DNA of 64,000 nt from Anaerolineales bacterium (GCA_020634855.1 JACKAU010000003.1:248001-312000), one strand, 5' to 3'; counted from the first letter of the stretch, positions 6,923-15,847 are shown. The notes: generated from the sequence alone by a model not told the origin. Numbers and translations are program-made.

Positions 6923-8548
6923 TTATTTCCTCTGAAACATTTTTCCACCGGCCAATGCTAAGGTGGTTACAGCCGCGGTTGCCAGAGCGCCGGCCGCCAA
7001 TTTTGTCTTAGGCCGGTCAAACCAACCCTCGCGTGATAAATCGAGCCAACCGGTAAAGAGGCGTTTGATCGGTGGAGTTAATCGGGTCCGGTTGTAAGCA
7101 TCGGCCACCTTTTTGATGGCCTCGGCCTGGGTGGGGTAGGGATGAATAACCGTAGCCAGCGTCTTTAAGCCCACTTTGCCAACCATCGCCAGGGTGACTT
7201 CGCTGATCATTTCCCCGGCATGGCGAGCCACAATGGTGGCTCCTAAAATTTTGTCCGTTCCCTGCTGCACGTGAATTTTCACAAACCCTTCTTCGTCGCC
7301 ATCCGCTACGGCGCGATGAACTTCAGCCATCGGCATGGTAAACGTATCGATGGCCAGGCCCGCTTCGGCCGCATCGTGGGGATACATCCCCACGTGAGCC
7401 ACTTCCGGATCGGTATAGGTCACCCACGGGATGGTTAACGCACTAAGCTTCTTGCGACCCAAAAACAACGCATTCTGTAAGACGAGCCGGGCGGCAGCGT
7501 CGGCGGTGTGGGTAAATTGGTACTTCATCGCCACATCGCCGGCGGCGTAAACATTGGGGTTACTGGTTTGAAGATAATCGTTAACCACCACACCCTTTTT
7601 GGTGTACTCGATACCGGCCGCTTCTAGATTCAACCCTTCAATATTCGGCGTCCGGCCTACTGCCGATAGAATTTCGTCAACGGCTACTGTCTTAGCCTGA
7701 CTGTCATGATCGAAGTGAAAAATTTTTTCGTTACCTTGAGTTGAAATCCGTGTGATCTGCGCGTTTAGCATCAATTCGATGCCTTCCCGGCGCAACGCCC
7801 ACTCGACAATTTTGGCGGCCTCTTCATCTTCCCGGCCCAGTACTTGCGGCAAAATATCAAAAACAACCACCTCGCTACCCAACCGGCGAAACGCCTGAGC
7901 CAACTCGCTGCCGATTGGCCCGGCCCCGATCACCCCCAGCCGCTTCGGGCGCTGCGTCAGCGAAAAAACTGTATGGTTGGTCAGGTAGCCGGCCTCGGCC
8001 AAGCCGTCGATGGGCAAGTGCATGGCTCTAGCGCCGGTGGCAATGAGCGCCTTATGAAAATGAAGATATTTGCCACCAACCTCAATTGTGTCCGGGCCGG
8101 CAAAGCGACCACCGCCCAAAAACACATCGATCCCTAACCCTTGAAAGCGCCAGATCGAATCATCCTTACTGAGTTCGGCCCGAACCCGCCGCATTCGCTC
8201 CATCGCAGCGGCGAAGTTGGCTTCCGTGGCTGCCGGTATCGTCACGCCTAACTCCGCAGCAACCGCATCATTAAATACCCGCGAGGCCCGAATCACGGCT
8301 TTAGACGGTACGCAGCCTACGTTCAGACAATCGCCTCCCAAGAGATCGCGCTCAACCAAGGCGACCTTGGCCCCCAAACCGGTCGCGCCCACCGCCGCTA
8401 CCAGGCCCGCCGTTCCACCGCCAATTACCACCAGATTGTAACGGGGCTTGGGTTCCGGATTAATCCATTGGGACGGGTGGGCATTGGCCAGGAGCGCTTC
8501 GTTATATTTATCTTTGGGTAAAAGTTCTACCTCAAGAATGTGGCTCAT
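6923..8548 (-). CDS. MerA-like FAD/NAD(P) disulfide oxidoreductase with C-terminal membrane anchor
   Basis: A 541-residue member of the pyridine nucleotide-disulfide oxidoreductase class I family. The FAD site is GGGTAGL (about residues 43-49), the redox-active pair is GGDCLNVGCVPSK (Cys74, Cys79), the NAD(P) site is GAGPIGSELAQ, and the C-terminal dimerisation domain is complete. It lacks an N-terminal HMA domain and the C-terminal Cys-Cys pair of true mercuric reductase, so mercury reduction is doubtful despite the usual annotation. A 40-residue N-terminal extension and a hydrophobic C-terminal segment (about residues 518-535) suggest membrane attachment. The TVP38-type gene at 8653-9396 lies upstream on the same strand, probably in the same operon. 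Confidence 0.9.
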   Translation of the reverse strand: MSHILEVELLPKDKYNEALLANAHPSQWINPEPKPRYNLVVIGGGTAGLVAAVGATGLGAKVALVERDLLGGDCLNVGCVPSKAVIRASRVFNDAVAAELGVTIPAATEANFAAAMERMRRVRAELSKDDSIWRFQGLGIDVFLGGGRFAGPDTIEVGGKYLHFHKALIATGARAMHLPIDGLAEAGYLTNHTVFSLTQRPKRLGVIGAGPIGSELAQAFRRLGSEVVVFDILPQVLGREDEEAAKIVEWALRREGIELMLNAQITRISTQGNEKIFHFDHDSQAKTVAVDEILSAVGRTPNIEGLNLEAAGIEYTKKGVVVNDYLQTSNPNVYAAGDVAMKYQFTHTADAAARLVLQNALFLGRKKLSALTIPWVTYTDPEVAHVGMYPHDAAEAGLAIDTFTMPMAEVHRAVADGDEEGFVKIHVQQGTDKILGATIVARHAGEMISEVTLAMVGKVGLKTLATVIHPYPTQAEAIKKVADAYNRTRLTPPIKRLFTGWLDLSREGWFDRPKTKLAAGALATAAVTTLALAGGKMFQRK

Positions 8549-8601
8549 TTCAGTTTCTCCGTCGAGGAATGTAACTTGATAACTTTGATATTTCGAGATG
8601 G

Positions 8602-8637
8602 GGTAATTAGTAATTCGAGATTGAACAGCTAATTACC
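8602..8637. repeat. Inverted repeat GGTAATTAG...CTAATTACC
   Basis: Perfect 9-bp arms at 8602-8610 and 8629-8637 in the spacer between the TVP38-type gene and the MerA-like gene. It is AT-rich and belongs with the TAATTGG-type repeats seen at 33,300 and 56,700. Confidence 0.5.
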
Positions 8638-8652
8638 ATTTACCAGATAGGC

Positions 8653-9396
8653 TTACCGCGCTTCCCGCTTTTTGAAATAACGCGAAATCACCAAACTGGC
8701 CACAAAAATAACCACGCCAAAGGCCAGAACCCACGGGTTGAATTCCGGCGATTTACCTTCGAGCAGGTCGGTAATGGTCAGTGAGGCCCCAAACGAGACA
8801 AAAGCAATCGTCCCCGGAATAGATCCCAGAAAGGTGGCCAGAATAAACGGTTTCCAATTGATCCGCAGGAAGCCGGCCAGGTAATTCACCAGGTCATAGG
8901 GCAAAAAGATAAAGCGCATAATTAAGATCGTCTCAAAACTGTTTTGCCGCATCCGATCGGCGTAGCGTTGGATTACGTTTGAATCGTCGCCGGACGCCTC
9001 TTTAATTAAACCCTTACCGAAATAACGCCCGATCAAATAGGCCACCGTTGCCGATGTGTTGCTGGCGATGATGGTGTACAGTACAGCCAGGACCAGATTA
9101 TAAACCGAGCCACTGCCAAAAACAGCCCCGGCCGTGACGGTTAAGACTGTGGCCGGAAAGAAGATGATCGGACGTAGGGCATAAATCAGAATGTAGAGCA
9201 GCACCCCATACGGCGACTGGAGCAGCCCCACGATCTCGGCTACGGCTTTGGTCGGAGTGAGGTCGTTGCTGACGTAGTACCAGGCGTAGCCGCCTAGTAA
9301 AAGCAACCAAATGGCCAAAGCCACCAACTTCTGCCAATGCCGGCTAAAAAACGACTCATCAACTTGCACCGCTTGTTGACTCTGTTGTTCAAGCAT
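8653..9396 (-). CDS. TVP38/TMEM64 (DedA-like SNARE-associated) membrane protein
   Basis: About 247 residues with five or six membrane helices and the VTT-domain features of the TVP38/TMEM64 family, including FFPATVLTVTAGAVFG and the segment RFIFLPYDLVNYLAGFLRI that precedes a conserved glycine-proline region (GSIPGTIAF). The family is related to DedA proteins, proposed to act in lipid or ion movement. A GTG-initiated frame extends to 9432, but a TATAGT hexamer at 9431-9436 looks like a -10 box, which favours the ATG at 9396. It is transcribed towards the MerA-like gene; this pairing is also seen in cyanobacteria. Confidence 0.85.
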   Translation of the reverse strand: MLEQQSQQAVQVDESFFSRHWQKLVALAIWLLLLGGYAWYYVSNDLTPTKAVAEIVGLLQSPYGVLLYILIYALRPIIFFPATVLTVTAGAVFGSGSVYNLVLAVLYTIIASNTSATVAYLIGRYFGKGLIKEASGDDSNVIQRYADRMRQNSFETILIMRFIFLPYDLVNYLAGFLRINWKPFILATFLGSIPGTIAFVSFGASLTITDLLEGKSPEFNPWVLAFGVVIFVASLVISRYFKKREAR

Positions 9397-9468
9397 CTGC
9401 GATTCACCATCACGCTCTAGATCGACTAGCACTATATTGCTCCCGCAAAAACATATATCTGGAAGTCT

Positions 9469-9521
9469 GGAGCATCAAAGCTCTGCTTTGATCCGCTTGA
9501 CCAAGCCGGCTTTGTCACTCC
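9469..9521. repeat. Dispersed hairpin element, copy A
   Basis: A 53-bp element beginning GGAGCATCAAAG and ending CTTTGTCACTCC, so its ends are inverted repeats. Related copies are at 19689-19746, 43012-43071 and, in inverted orientation, 55057-55109. Confidence 0.7.
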
Positions 9522-9620
9522 GATAAATATCATTGTGATCTATTTTGATTCAGCTTTATTACGCAATTATTAAGGAATAAGCCTTAAATAACTTACCCAT
9601 TTTGATGGAGTGATCGATTG

Positions 9621-9668
9621 CGTAGTGCGTAACCTACGGTACATAAATGATACGAATTACGCACTACG
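9621..9668. repeat. Inverted repeat CGTAGTGCGTAA...TTACGCACTACG
   Basis: Perfect 12-bp arms at 9621-9632 and 9657-9668 in non-coding DNA upstream of the TVP38-type gene and beyond the 3' end of purN. It can form a strong hairpin but has no U-tract. Confidence 0.6.
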
Positions 9669-9833
9669 GGTAATTGAGGAAGTTATTTAATTGACGATCC
9701 TAAGAATTGGAAGCATCACTCCGGCCAGACCTGATGTGACGGTCAATCGATATTCGCTGTTCATGATAGCGTGAAGAGGAGACAAAGATATGTAAGTTAG
9801 CTCACGTTATGCGGGGAGTAATGATCTTACAAC

Positions 9834-10433
9834 TTAATCGAATGCCTCACACGCCCGACGCACCGCCTCGACGATAATTCGATGCTCGGCTTCATGTATC
9901 CGCGCCTCAAACGTATCGAGCGTGTCATCAGGATAGATCGGCGTCACTTCCTGAGCGATAACCGGCCCGGCATCGACCTCCGGCACGGCGTAGTGAACCA
10001 TACAGCCGCTGTGGTCGATTTCGCCGTTCTGATACGCTTCGAACGCCCGGCGGATGGCTTCGGTGCCGGGAAAGGTATCGGGCAGCGCCGGGTGGAGGTT
10101 GATCACCCGGTGGGGAAAGCGATCCAAAAACGCCGGTGAGAGTACCAACATCCAGCCGGCCAACACAATGAGATCAGGCTCGAAAGCCTCAACGCGCTCG
10201 GCCAAGGCTGCATCGTAAGCCTGGCGATCATGCCCGGCATCGAGGTAGGATTTCAACGGAAAGTAAACCGTCGGTACCCCGGCTCGCTCGGCCCGAGTTA
10301 ATCCAAACGCCTGCTGGCGATTGGAAACAACCGCCGCCACCTCAGCCGCCAAAGTCTGCTGGGCAATCGCATCTAAAATAGCTTGTAAATTGGTGCCTGA
10401 ACCTGAGATGAGGACGACTAAACGACAAGGCAT
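9834..10433 (-). CDS. purN: Phosphoribosylglycinamide formyltransferase
   Basis: PurN transfers a formyl group from 10-formyl-tetrahydrofolate to glycinamide ribonucleotide, the third step of purine synthesis. The 199-residue product starts MPCRLVVLISGSGTNLQ, the family's substrate phosphate-binding start. It carries the HPALPDTFPG segment with the catalytic histidine and the MVHYAVPEVDAGPVI segment with the catalytic aspartate. A longer frame reaches 10478, but a CAGGAG site 6 nt before the ATG at 10433 decides the start. No other purine gene is adjacent; the gene stands alone between repeat-rich spacers. Confidence 0.95.
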   Translation of the reverse strand: MPCRLVVLISGSGTNLQAILDAIAQQTLAAEVAAVVSNRQQAFGLTRAERAGVPTVYFPLKSYLDAGHDRQAYDAALAERVEAFEPDLIVLAGWMLVLSPAFLDRFPHRVINLHPALPDTFPGTEAIRRAFEAYQNGEIDHSGCMVHYAVPEVDAGPVIAQEVTPIYPDDTLDTFEARIHEAEHRIIVEAVRRACEAFD

Positions 10434-10602
10434 TCGATACTCCTGGGAAAGATTAGAGATATTGACTACCCCTATCAAGATTAATTTTCATACAGCAGCG
10501 TATATCATATTATATGATTATGAGAAGTACAAATGAATTTTCCTCGATCAAGCTTCCCGTTCGAATAAGTAAAGGTGATGATACGATCTTGCCGAGTCAG
10601 AT

Positions 10603-10676
10603 AAGAACAACGGCTGGGCAAGATTTAATGGATAAACCTGCCCTCAATCCGTTAAATCCGGCACAGCCGTGTTCTT
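10603..10676. repeat. Inverted repeat AAGAACAACGGCTG / CAGCCGTGTTCTT
   Basis: Arms at 10603-10616 and 10664-10676 pair with a single bulge. The function is unknown; it lies in the purN upstream region. Confidence 0.5.
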
Positions 10677-10698
10677 CATAATTACTCAAACACGTAAT

Positions 10699-10873
10699 TT
10701 CAGTCGATCACAATTTTACATGAAAGTGGAAAATAGAACGCAGATCGTACAGATTACACGGATAAGCACGGATTTTTTTAAGTTTATCAAGCTTTATCGG
10801 TGAAAATCCGTCTAATCCGTGTCATCCGCGTTCTATCATTTCTCATCAGACCTTGAAATCGTGATCGACTGAA
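10699..10873. repeat. 175-bp inverted-repeat element
   Basis: Perfect 13-bp outer arms TTCAGTCGATCAC (10699-10711) and GTGATCGACTGAA (10861-10873) enclose inner pairing between ATAGAACGC and GCGTTCTAT and several ACGGATT/AATCCGT motifs. It looks like a MITE-like or hairpin repeat next to the MFS gene 3' end. Confidence 0.55.
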
Positions 10874-10892
10874 TTTGATACGATGTCGAAAT

Positions 10893-12191
10893 TTAGGCGG
10901 CGGTTTCCAAGGCCGCCCGTCGCAGAATATAGCGCCGAGGCAGCCAGGTGTAGCCCCAGAAGAGAACGGCTCCAGCCGCCGTCAAGACCGCCGCGACTAA
11001 GAATAAAGTAGAAAAACTAAAGTTCGTGATCAAGTAACCGCCGCCCAAGGCCATGGCTGAACGGCTCAGGCCCGTACTCATCGCAATTACGCCGGACATC
11101 GTGGCCCGCCATTCCGATCCAACCAGTTCTTGACTAATAAGGTTGAAGATGGGCGCCGTGATGGCAAACAACCCGTTCAACCCCATAAAACCAAGGCCGG
11201 CTATGCCCCAGTGCGGAATAAGCCCCATCAGCAACAGGCTAAAAGCCATGCCCAGCGTCCCCCCAATAATTGTCCAGCCGTTACCCCAACGGCTAACCAG
11301 TAAGGGAGCTAACAGGGCGATGGGGACGGCCAGCAACTGGGCCACCGCGGAAATAGTCCCATTCCAGGCCGGAGATAAGTGCAGATTCACATCCAGATAA
11401 ACATTAAAAAATGTATCTGTTACACTCTTACCGGCGATTAAAAGTAGAATGACACCGCCCATAAACAGCATCAGGCCAATCGGCGCCGCCGACCCTATTT
11501 TCGATGGTTCGGTGGCCGTTGAAACGGTTTGTGGCTGCGATTTTTGGAAACCGTCGGCGTCGGCCTTAGACGTAGCCAACAAGGTCAGCGGGGCTAGACC
11601 AAAAATACCGGCGGCGATAAATAGGGCGTAACGGTACGGGGCGGGATCGGCTACGGTATCGCCCACGTAGGCAGCCAACCATCCCGGCAGCAACCCACCC
11701 AGCAGGCTGCCGGCAAACACGGCTAGTGGCACTAATGCTTCCCGCATTGAAAAAGCGTGCGCCCGTTCCGCCGGTTTGGTCACGTTCATCACGAACGGCA
11801 AACTGTTAACAATGTAGGTTACCCCACCCAACCAGGCCAACACATAAGTAACCACCAACCATCCGGTTTTCAAATTGGACGGGATGAATTCGGCTAGGGG
11901 AACCAGAGCCAAGCCGGTTGTTGCCACGCTCAGGCCGATAATCAGCATTCGCCGGCTGCCCCATCGACGTCCGAGCATTCCGGCCACGAGACTAAAAGCA
12001 GCCACACCCAACTGCGCCACGGCATTGATTAGGCCGATAAATTCCGGCCCGTAGCCCAGACGCAGCAGGTAAAGATTGAACAACATCACGTAAATGCCAA
12101 CATAACTGATCGAAGTTAACGTATTGGCAACCAGGTACAACCGCATATCACGACTAAAGAGACTTAAGGTGTGGAGGTAAGTTTTTATCAT
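10893..12191 (-). CDS. MFS transporter
   Basis: About 432 residues with roughly 12 membrane helices and the Major Facilitator arrangement of two six-helix halves joined by a polar central loop (about residues 195-225). The motif-A region appears as GMLGRRWGSRRML after the second helix. Substrate cannot be told; sequence style is that of a multidrug-type exporter. A longer frame to 12236 exists, but AGAGGGA about 9 nt before the ATG at 12191 supports the shorter start. It stands alone on the minus strand and is divergent from the HAD hydrolase. Confidence 0.85.
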   Translation of the reverse strand: MIKTYLHTLSLFSRDMRLYLVANTLTSISYVGIYVMLFNLYLLRLGYGPEFIGLINAVAQLGVAAFSLVAGMLGRRWGSRRMLIIGLSVATTGLALVPLAEFIPSNLKTGWLVVTYVLAWLGGVTYIVNSLPFVMNVTKPAERAHAFSMREALVPLAVFAGSLLGGLLPGWLAAYVGDTVADPAPYRYALFIAAGIFGLAPLTLLATSKADADGFQKSQPQTVSTATEPSKIGSAAPIGLMLFMGGVILLLIAGKSVTDTFFNVYLDVNLHLSPAWNGTISAVAQLLAVPIALLAPLLVSRWGNGWTIIGGTLGMAFSLLLMGLIPHWGIAGLGFMGLNGLFAITAPIFNLISQELVGSEWRATMSGVIAMSTGLSRSAMALGGGYLITNFSFSTLFLVAAVLTAAGAVLFWGYTWLPRRYILRRAALETAA

Positions 12192-12425
12192 TTTATGAAT
12201 CCCTCTGAATACATTGATGATTGACGATAAAACCATTGTATCCGCTGTTCGTTCCTAAAAAGTGCCAAAGGGCGCTCCAAAGGGCGTTCCAAGAATAAAT
12301 CTTACTCGTTCGTCTAGTCGAGCAGTCTTTGGCCTGGAGCCACATATGGCAAAATTTTTCGTAAATTTCCAAGTTGAACGACTGTGTCTATAATCAGAGG
12401 GCTATGTCAGGAAAAGTTCTATCCA

Positions 12426-13154
12426 ATGACAAATATAGAAGAAACATCAACCATGCCCATTAAGATTATCGCCTTTGACGCCGACGATACGCTCTGGCAC
12501 AATGAAAGTATCTACGTCAGCGCCCAAACTCAGTTCAAGCAGCTCTTAGCCCATTACCACAGTCCGGAGTGGATTGAGCAGCATCTGTACCAAACCGAGA
12601 TGCGCAATTTAGCCCATTTCGGCTACGGCATAAAATCCTTTGCGCTGTCGATGATTGAAACCGCTGTCGAGTTGACCGAGGGGCAGATTACCGGCGTGGA
12701 TATTCAAAAAATCATCGACATCACCAAGGCGATGCTGGCGGCCGATGTCGAACTGCTCGATCACGTTGCCGAGACGTTGGCCAGCCTAAGAGACGCCTAC
12801 ACCTTGATGGTCATTACCAAAGGCGACCTGCGCGACCAGGAGATTAAAATAGCGCGGTCGGGCTTGGCCCCGCACTTTCGTTACGTGGAGATTGTGAGCG
12901 AGAAAAGCCCAGACAGCTACAACGCGATATTACAACGCTACGACATCGAGCCGACGCAGTTTCTAATGGTCGGCAATTCACTCCGATCCGATATTCTGCC
13001 GGTTTTGGAACTGGGAGCCAGCGCGGTGTATGTGCCGCATCATCTCACCTGGGTTCACGAAACCGGGGATGCGTCCACAATTGAACAGCCGGGGTATTAC
13101 GAAATCGAGCATCTGGGGTTGTTGCCGGAGTTGCTCACGCGATTGGGACGCTGA
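12426..13154 (+). CDS. HAD-family hydrolase
   Basis: About 242 residues with the four HAD motifs: FDADDTLW (motif I, nucleophile Asp and general acid/base Asp), VITKGD (motif II), a lysine in SEKSPD (motif III) and VGNSLRSDILP (motif IV with metal-binding Asp). The helical cap lies between motifs I and II. It resembles YjjG-like phosphatases; the substrate is unknown, probably a small phosphate ester. Upstream in-frame starts exist at 12384; 12426 or 12453 (just ahead of PIKIIAFDADDT) are more likely. A TPR protein gene follows after 10 bp. Confidence 0.85.
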   Translation: MTNIEETSTMPIKIIAFDADDTLWHNESIYVSAQTQFKQLLAHYHSPEWIEQHLYQTEMRNLAHFGYGIKSFALSMIETAVELTEGQITGVDIQKIIDITKAMLAADVELLDHVAETLASLRDAYTLMVITKGDLRDQEIKIARSGLAPHFRYVEIVSEKSPDSYNAILQRYDIEPTQFLMVGNSLRSDILPVLELGASAVYVPHHLTWVHETGDASTIEQPGYYEIEHLGLLPELLTRLGR

Positions 13155-13164
13155 GGCGCATAGC

Positions 13165-13593
13165 ATGATGGATCCCAACAATCCGGTCGTAAAACTCTGC
13201 GCAGCGGGAATGCAGGCCGAAGCCGAGAGCCGATTTGACGAGGCTCGCGCCCTGTTCGAGCAGGCTTGGACGACCAGTCGGGACGACTACGATCGCTGCG
13301 TGGCGGCCCATTTCGTGGCCCGGCAGCAAGACAACCCCCAGCAGATGCTTCACTGGAATCTAGAAGCCTTAGCCCGCGCCGAGGCCGTGGCCGATGAACG
13401 GGTGCAGCCCTTTTATCCGTCGCTCTACCTGAACCTGGGCTATTCCTACGAAACGCTTGGCCATCTGGTTGAGGCCCGGCGGCACTACGAACAAGCGGCG
13501 GAGAGGCTTGATTGCCTGCCGTTAGGCCCGTATGGCGATACGGTCAGAGATGGCATTACTCGCGGGCTGGCGCGAACTGTCCCCGAAGAATAA
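13165..13593 (+). CDS. Small tetratricopeptide-repeat protein
   Basis: A 142-residue helical protein with TPR-like pairs (AEAESRFDEARALFEQAW near the N-terminus and LNLGYSYETLGHLVEARRHYEQA near residues 90-115). The start at 13165 is preceded by GAGG about 8 nt upstream; a longer frame from 13030 overlaps the HAD gene and is rejected. Probably a protein-interaction module; no partner can be named. It lies 10 bp after the HAD gene and 20 bp before a DUF2277 gene, forming a small operon. Confidence 0.8.
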   Translation: MMDPNNPVVKLCAAGMQAEAESRFDEARALFEQAWTTSRDDYDRCVAAHFVARQQDNPQQMLHWNLEALARAEAVADERVQPFYPSLYLNLGYSYETLGHLVEARRHYEQAAERLDCLPLGPYGDTVRDGITRGLARTVPEE

Positions 13594-13613
13594 CCCATTA
13601 GGAGATTAAACTT

Positions 13614-13883
13614 ATGTGCAGAAATATCAAAACGCTCTACAACTTCGAACCACCGGCCACCGAAGACGAAATTCGAGCGGCATCCTTGCAGTTTGTGCGC
13701 AAAGTGAGCGGTTTTACCAAACCGTCCAAAGCGAACGAAGCCGCTTTTTTAACGGCTGTCGACGAGATAGCTGCCATCACCGCCAAACTTCTCAACGCGC
13801 TTGAGACCAACGCCCCGCCCAAAGACCGCGAAGAAGAGGCGGCCAAAGCGCGCGCCCGCTCGGCCCAGCGATTTTCGTCTTAA
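13614..13883 (+). CDS. DUF2277 family protein
   Basis: An 89-residue protein opening MCRNIKTLYNFEPPATEDEI, which matches the DUF2277 family start, followed by a helical body and a charged tail. An AGGAG site precedes the ATG. The function of this family is not known. It is the third gene of the HAD-TPR-DUF2277 run. Confidence 0.88.
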   Translation: MCRNIKTLYNFEPPATEDEIRAASLQFVRKVSGFTKPSKANEAAFLTAVDEIAAITAKLLNALETNAPPKDREEEAAKARARSAQRFSS

Positions 13884-13936
13884 ATTCGTCAAAACCGTAC
13901 CAATCCGGTATGATACCCATACACGGAGACACTTAA

Positions 13937-14614
13937 ATGGAATTTATCTTTGACGAACGGGGATCGGACTCGCCTCTAGTTGATCTTGTCTGGCAGACCC
14001 ACAGCGAGCGCGACGGCTCCTTTATTTCTACGGCTGTGAACCACTGGGAGATGGTGGTCACCACGTACCAGGGCCAGGTTACGGTCACGGTGCGTGGCCC
14101 CGAGACCAAAGCAACCCATGTTGATTATCCTGCGGACGCTGAATTTTTGGGTATTCAGTTTAAGCCGGGCGCTTTTATGCCCCATCTGCCTACCGGCGAA
14201 TTAACCAACAAAGGCATCAATTTACCGGAAGCACCCCATAAATCCTTCTCGTTGAATAATGGGTCTTGGCAATTGCCTACCTTTGACAATGCCGATACGT
14301 TTATCGCCCGATTGGTCCGCGAGGGGCTGCTGGTTCACGATCCTGTTGTCGATGCCGTGCTACAAAATCAACCGCTCGATATGTCGCTGCGTTCCGCTCA
14401 ACGCCGCTTTTTGCGGGCCACCGGCTTAACCCGAGGCACCTTCGAGCAAATCGAACGCGCCCGGCAGGCCGTGCAACTTTTAGAGCAGGGCACTTCCATT
14501 GCCGATGCCGTCTACCACGCCGGCTATGCCGATCAGCCGCATCTGACCCGCTCGTTAAAACGTTTTGTTGGTCAAACACCTGCACAAATCTTGCGCCCCG
14601 ACGGGGCAAAGTAG
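13937..14614 (+). CDS. AraC-family transcriptional regulator
   Basis: A 225-residue protein. The N-terminal half (residues 1-125) is a cupin-like sensing domain. The C-terminal half has the two helix-turn-helix units of AraC/XylS proteins, with SLRSAQRRFLRATGLT and IADAVYHAGYADQPHLTRSLKRFVGQTP (the first half of that string is the second HTH). It likely activates or represses the genes that follow on the same strand (two RibD-C proteins and an HTH_42 protein), but there is a 95-bp gap and this link is inferred. Confidence 0.88.
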   Translation: MEFIFDERGSDSPLVDLVWQTHSERDGSFISTAVNHWEMVVTTYQGQVTVTVRGPETKATHVDYPADAEFLGIQFKPGAFMPHLPTGELTNKGINLPEAPHKSFSLNNGSWQLPTFDNADTFIARLVREGLLVHDPVVDAVLQNQPLDMSLRSAQRRFLRATGLTRGTFEQIERARQAVQLLEQGTSIADAVYHAGYADQPHLTRSLKRFVGQTPAQILRPDGAK

Positions 14615-14708
14615 ATGTCGTTTTTGTTCAATACAGCCTCCGATTGATATGTTATGATGATCGTGTTGATAATAACAACAGACATCGCACATCAAAAGGA
14701 GCACAGAC

Positions 14709-15254
14709 ATGCGCAGAATAATTGTTTCAACCTACGTAACATTGGATGGTGTCATCGAGGCACCACAGAAATGGTCGCTTAACTACTTTGATGAAGAGGC
14801 AGCAAAATTTGCCACTGACCAACTTTTCGCCGCCGATGCGCTGCTCGCCGGGCGAGAGACTTATCAGAGCTTTGCTGAAGCCTGGCCAGCCCGAACAGGC
14901 GATTTTGCCGACAAGATCAACAGCATGACCAAATATGTTGTCTCAACGACGCTGGCAGAGCCACTGGAGTGGAACAACTCAACGTTGATCAAGGGCGATG
15001 TTGTCGAAGAAGTCGCCAAGCTCAAGCAGCAGCCCGGTCAAGACATCTTGATTTATGGTACCGGCCGTCTGGCGAATACCCTCCTGCAAAACGGTCTTAT
15101 CGATGAACATCGGCTTTGGGTTACACCCATTATTTGGGGCCGCGGGCGGCGTATTTTTGAAGATATGGACACCACGCTGCTAGAGTTAATCGACACCAAA
15201 ACGTTGCCTTCAGGCACGGTTATCCTCACCCACACATTAGCCACTAAAGTTTAA
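14709..15254 (+). CDS. Dihydrofolate reductase-like (RibD C-terminal domain) protein
   Basis: A 181-residue single-domain protein of the RibD_C/DHFR-like superfamily: it opens MRRIIVSTYVTLDGVIEAP, has LLAGRETYQSF, and a late GTGRLANTLLQNGLIDEHRL segment forming the NADPH-binding core. Stand-alone members are usually reductases of unknown substrate and cluster with stress regulators. AGGAG sits 7 nt upstream of the ATG. A second, more distant paralogue follows after 16 bp. Confidence 0.88.
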   Translation: MRRIIVSTYVTLDGVIEAPQKWSLNYFDEEAAKFATDQLFAADALLAGRETYQSFAEAWPARTGDFADKINSMTKYVVSTTLAEPLEWNNSTLIKGDVVEEVAKLKQQPGQDILIYGTGRLANTLLQNGLIDEHRLWVTPIIWGRGRRIFEDMDTTLLELIDTKTLPSGTVILTHTLATKV

Positions 15255-15270
15255 TAAGGAGAAAATGACT

Positions 15271-15843
15271 ATGAGAAAGTTAAAACTTCAAGTCCAAATG
15301 ACGGTTGACGGCTACATTGCCGGCCCTAATGGCGAAATGGATTGGCTAGTTTGGAACTGGGATGATGAACTAAAGACCTATGTCAAAGAATTAACAGAAC
15401 CGGTTGACAGCATCGTCCTGGGACGAAAACTGGCCGAAGGGTTCATTCCTCACTGGGCCGGCGTGGCTGCCGACCCGGATAACCCGGAATTTGCGGCTGG
15501 TCAGAAATTTACAAACACACCCAAAGTTGTTTTTACCCAAACGCTCGACACGTCAGCCTGGGACAACACCGTTTTAGCCAAAGGCGACCTTGTTGACGAA
15601 ATCACGAAATTAAAAAACCAAGACGGTCAAGATATCATCGCTTATGGGGGTGCGACTTTTGTAGCGCATCTCATTAAACACGGATTGATTGACGAGTATC
15701 ATTTATTCATCAACCCGGCGGCAATTGGTAACGGTAAGGCCATCTTTAACGAACTTGACAGCAAACAAAATCTGAGCTTGGTCAACGCTACATCATTTGG
15801 CTGTGGCATTGTTGTCCTGAATTACGAGCCAAAGCAGGACTAA
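15271..15843 (+). CDS. Dihydrofolate reductase-like (RibD C-terminal domain) protein, second copy
   Basis: About 190 residues of the same RibD_C/DHFR-like fold as the preceding gene: an opening QVQMTVDGYIAGPNGEMDWL, the segment SIVLGRKLAEGF, and a C-terminal AYGGATFVAHLIKHGLIDEY motif. Two ATGs are in frame at 15265 and 15271; AAGGAG ends 9 nt before the second and only 3 nt before the first, so 15271 is preferred. The two copies are clearly diverged, so the duplication is not recent. Substrate unknown. Confidence 0.87.
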   Translation: MRKLKLQVQMTVDGYIAGPNGEMDWLVWNWDDELKTYVKELTEPVDSIVLGRKLAEGFIPHWAGVAADPDNPEFAAGQKFTNTPKVVFTQTLDTSAWDNTVLAKGDLVDEITKLKNQDGQDIIAYGGATFVAHLIKHGLIDEYHLFINPAAIGNGKAIFNELDSKQNLSLVNATSFGCGIVVLNYEPKQD

Positions 15844-15847
15844 ATTC

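Larger units (their letters stand above)
9397..9833. other. Non-coding spacer with two hairpin repeats
   Basis: No convincing gene. It holds a copy of the dispersed GGAGC hairpin element (9469-9521) and an inverted repeat at 9621-9668. The remainder is AT-rich with no recognisable signal apart from the possible -10 box at 9431-9436. Confidence 0.6.
10434..10892. other. Non-coding spacer with two long inverted repeats
   Basis: No gene found. It is occupied by two nested-free inverted repeats (10603-10676 and 10699-10873); the second contains degenerate CACGGATT/AATCCGTG minisatellite-like motifs. Confidence 0.6.

Noticed and set aside
6923..8548. Mercury resistance operon
   Set aside because: The enzyme lacks the HMA domain and C-terminal Cys pair, and no merR, merT or merP is present.
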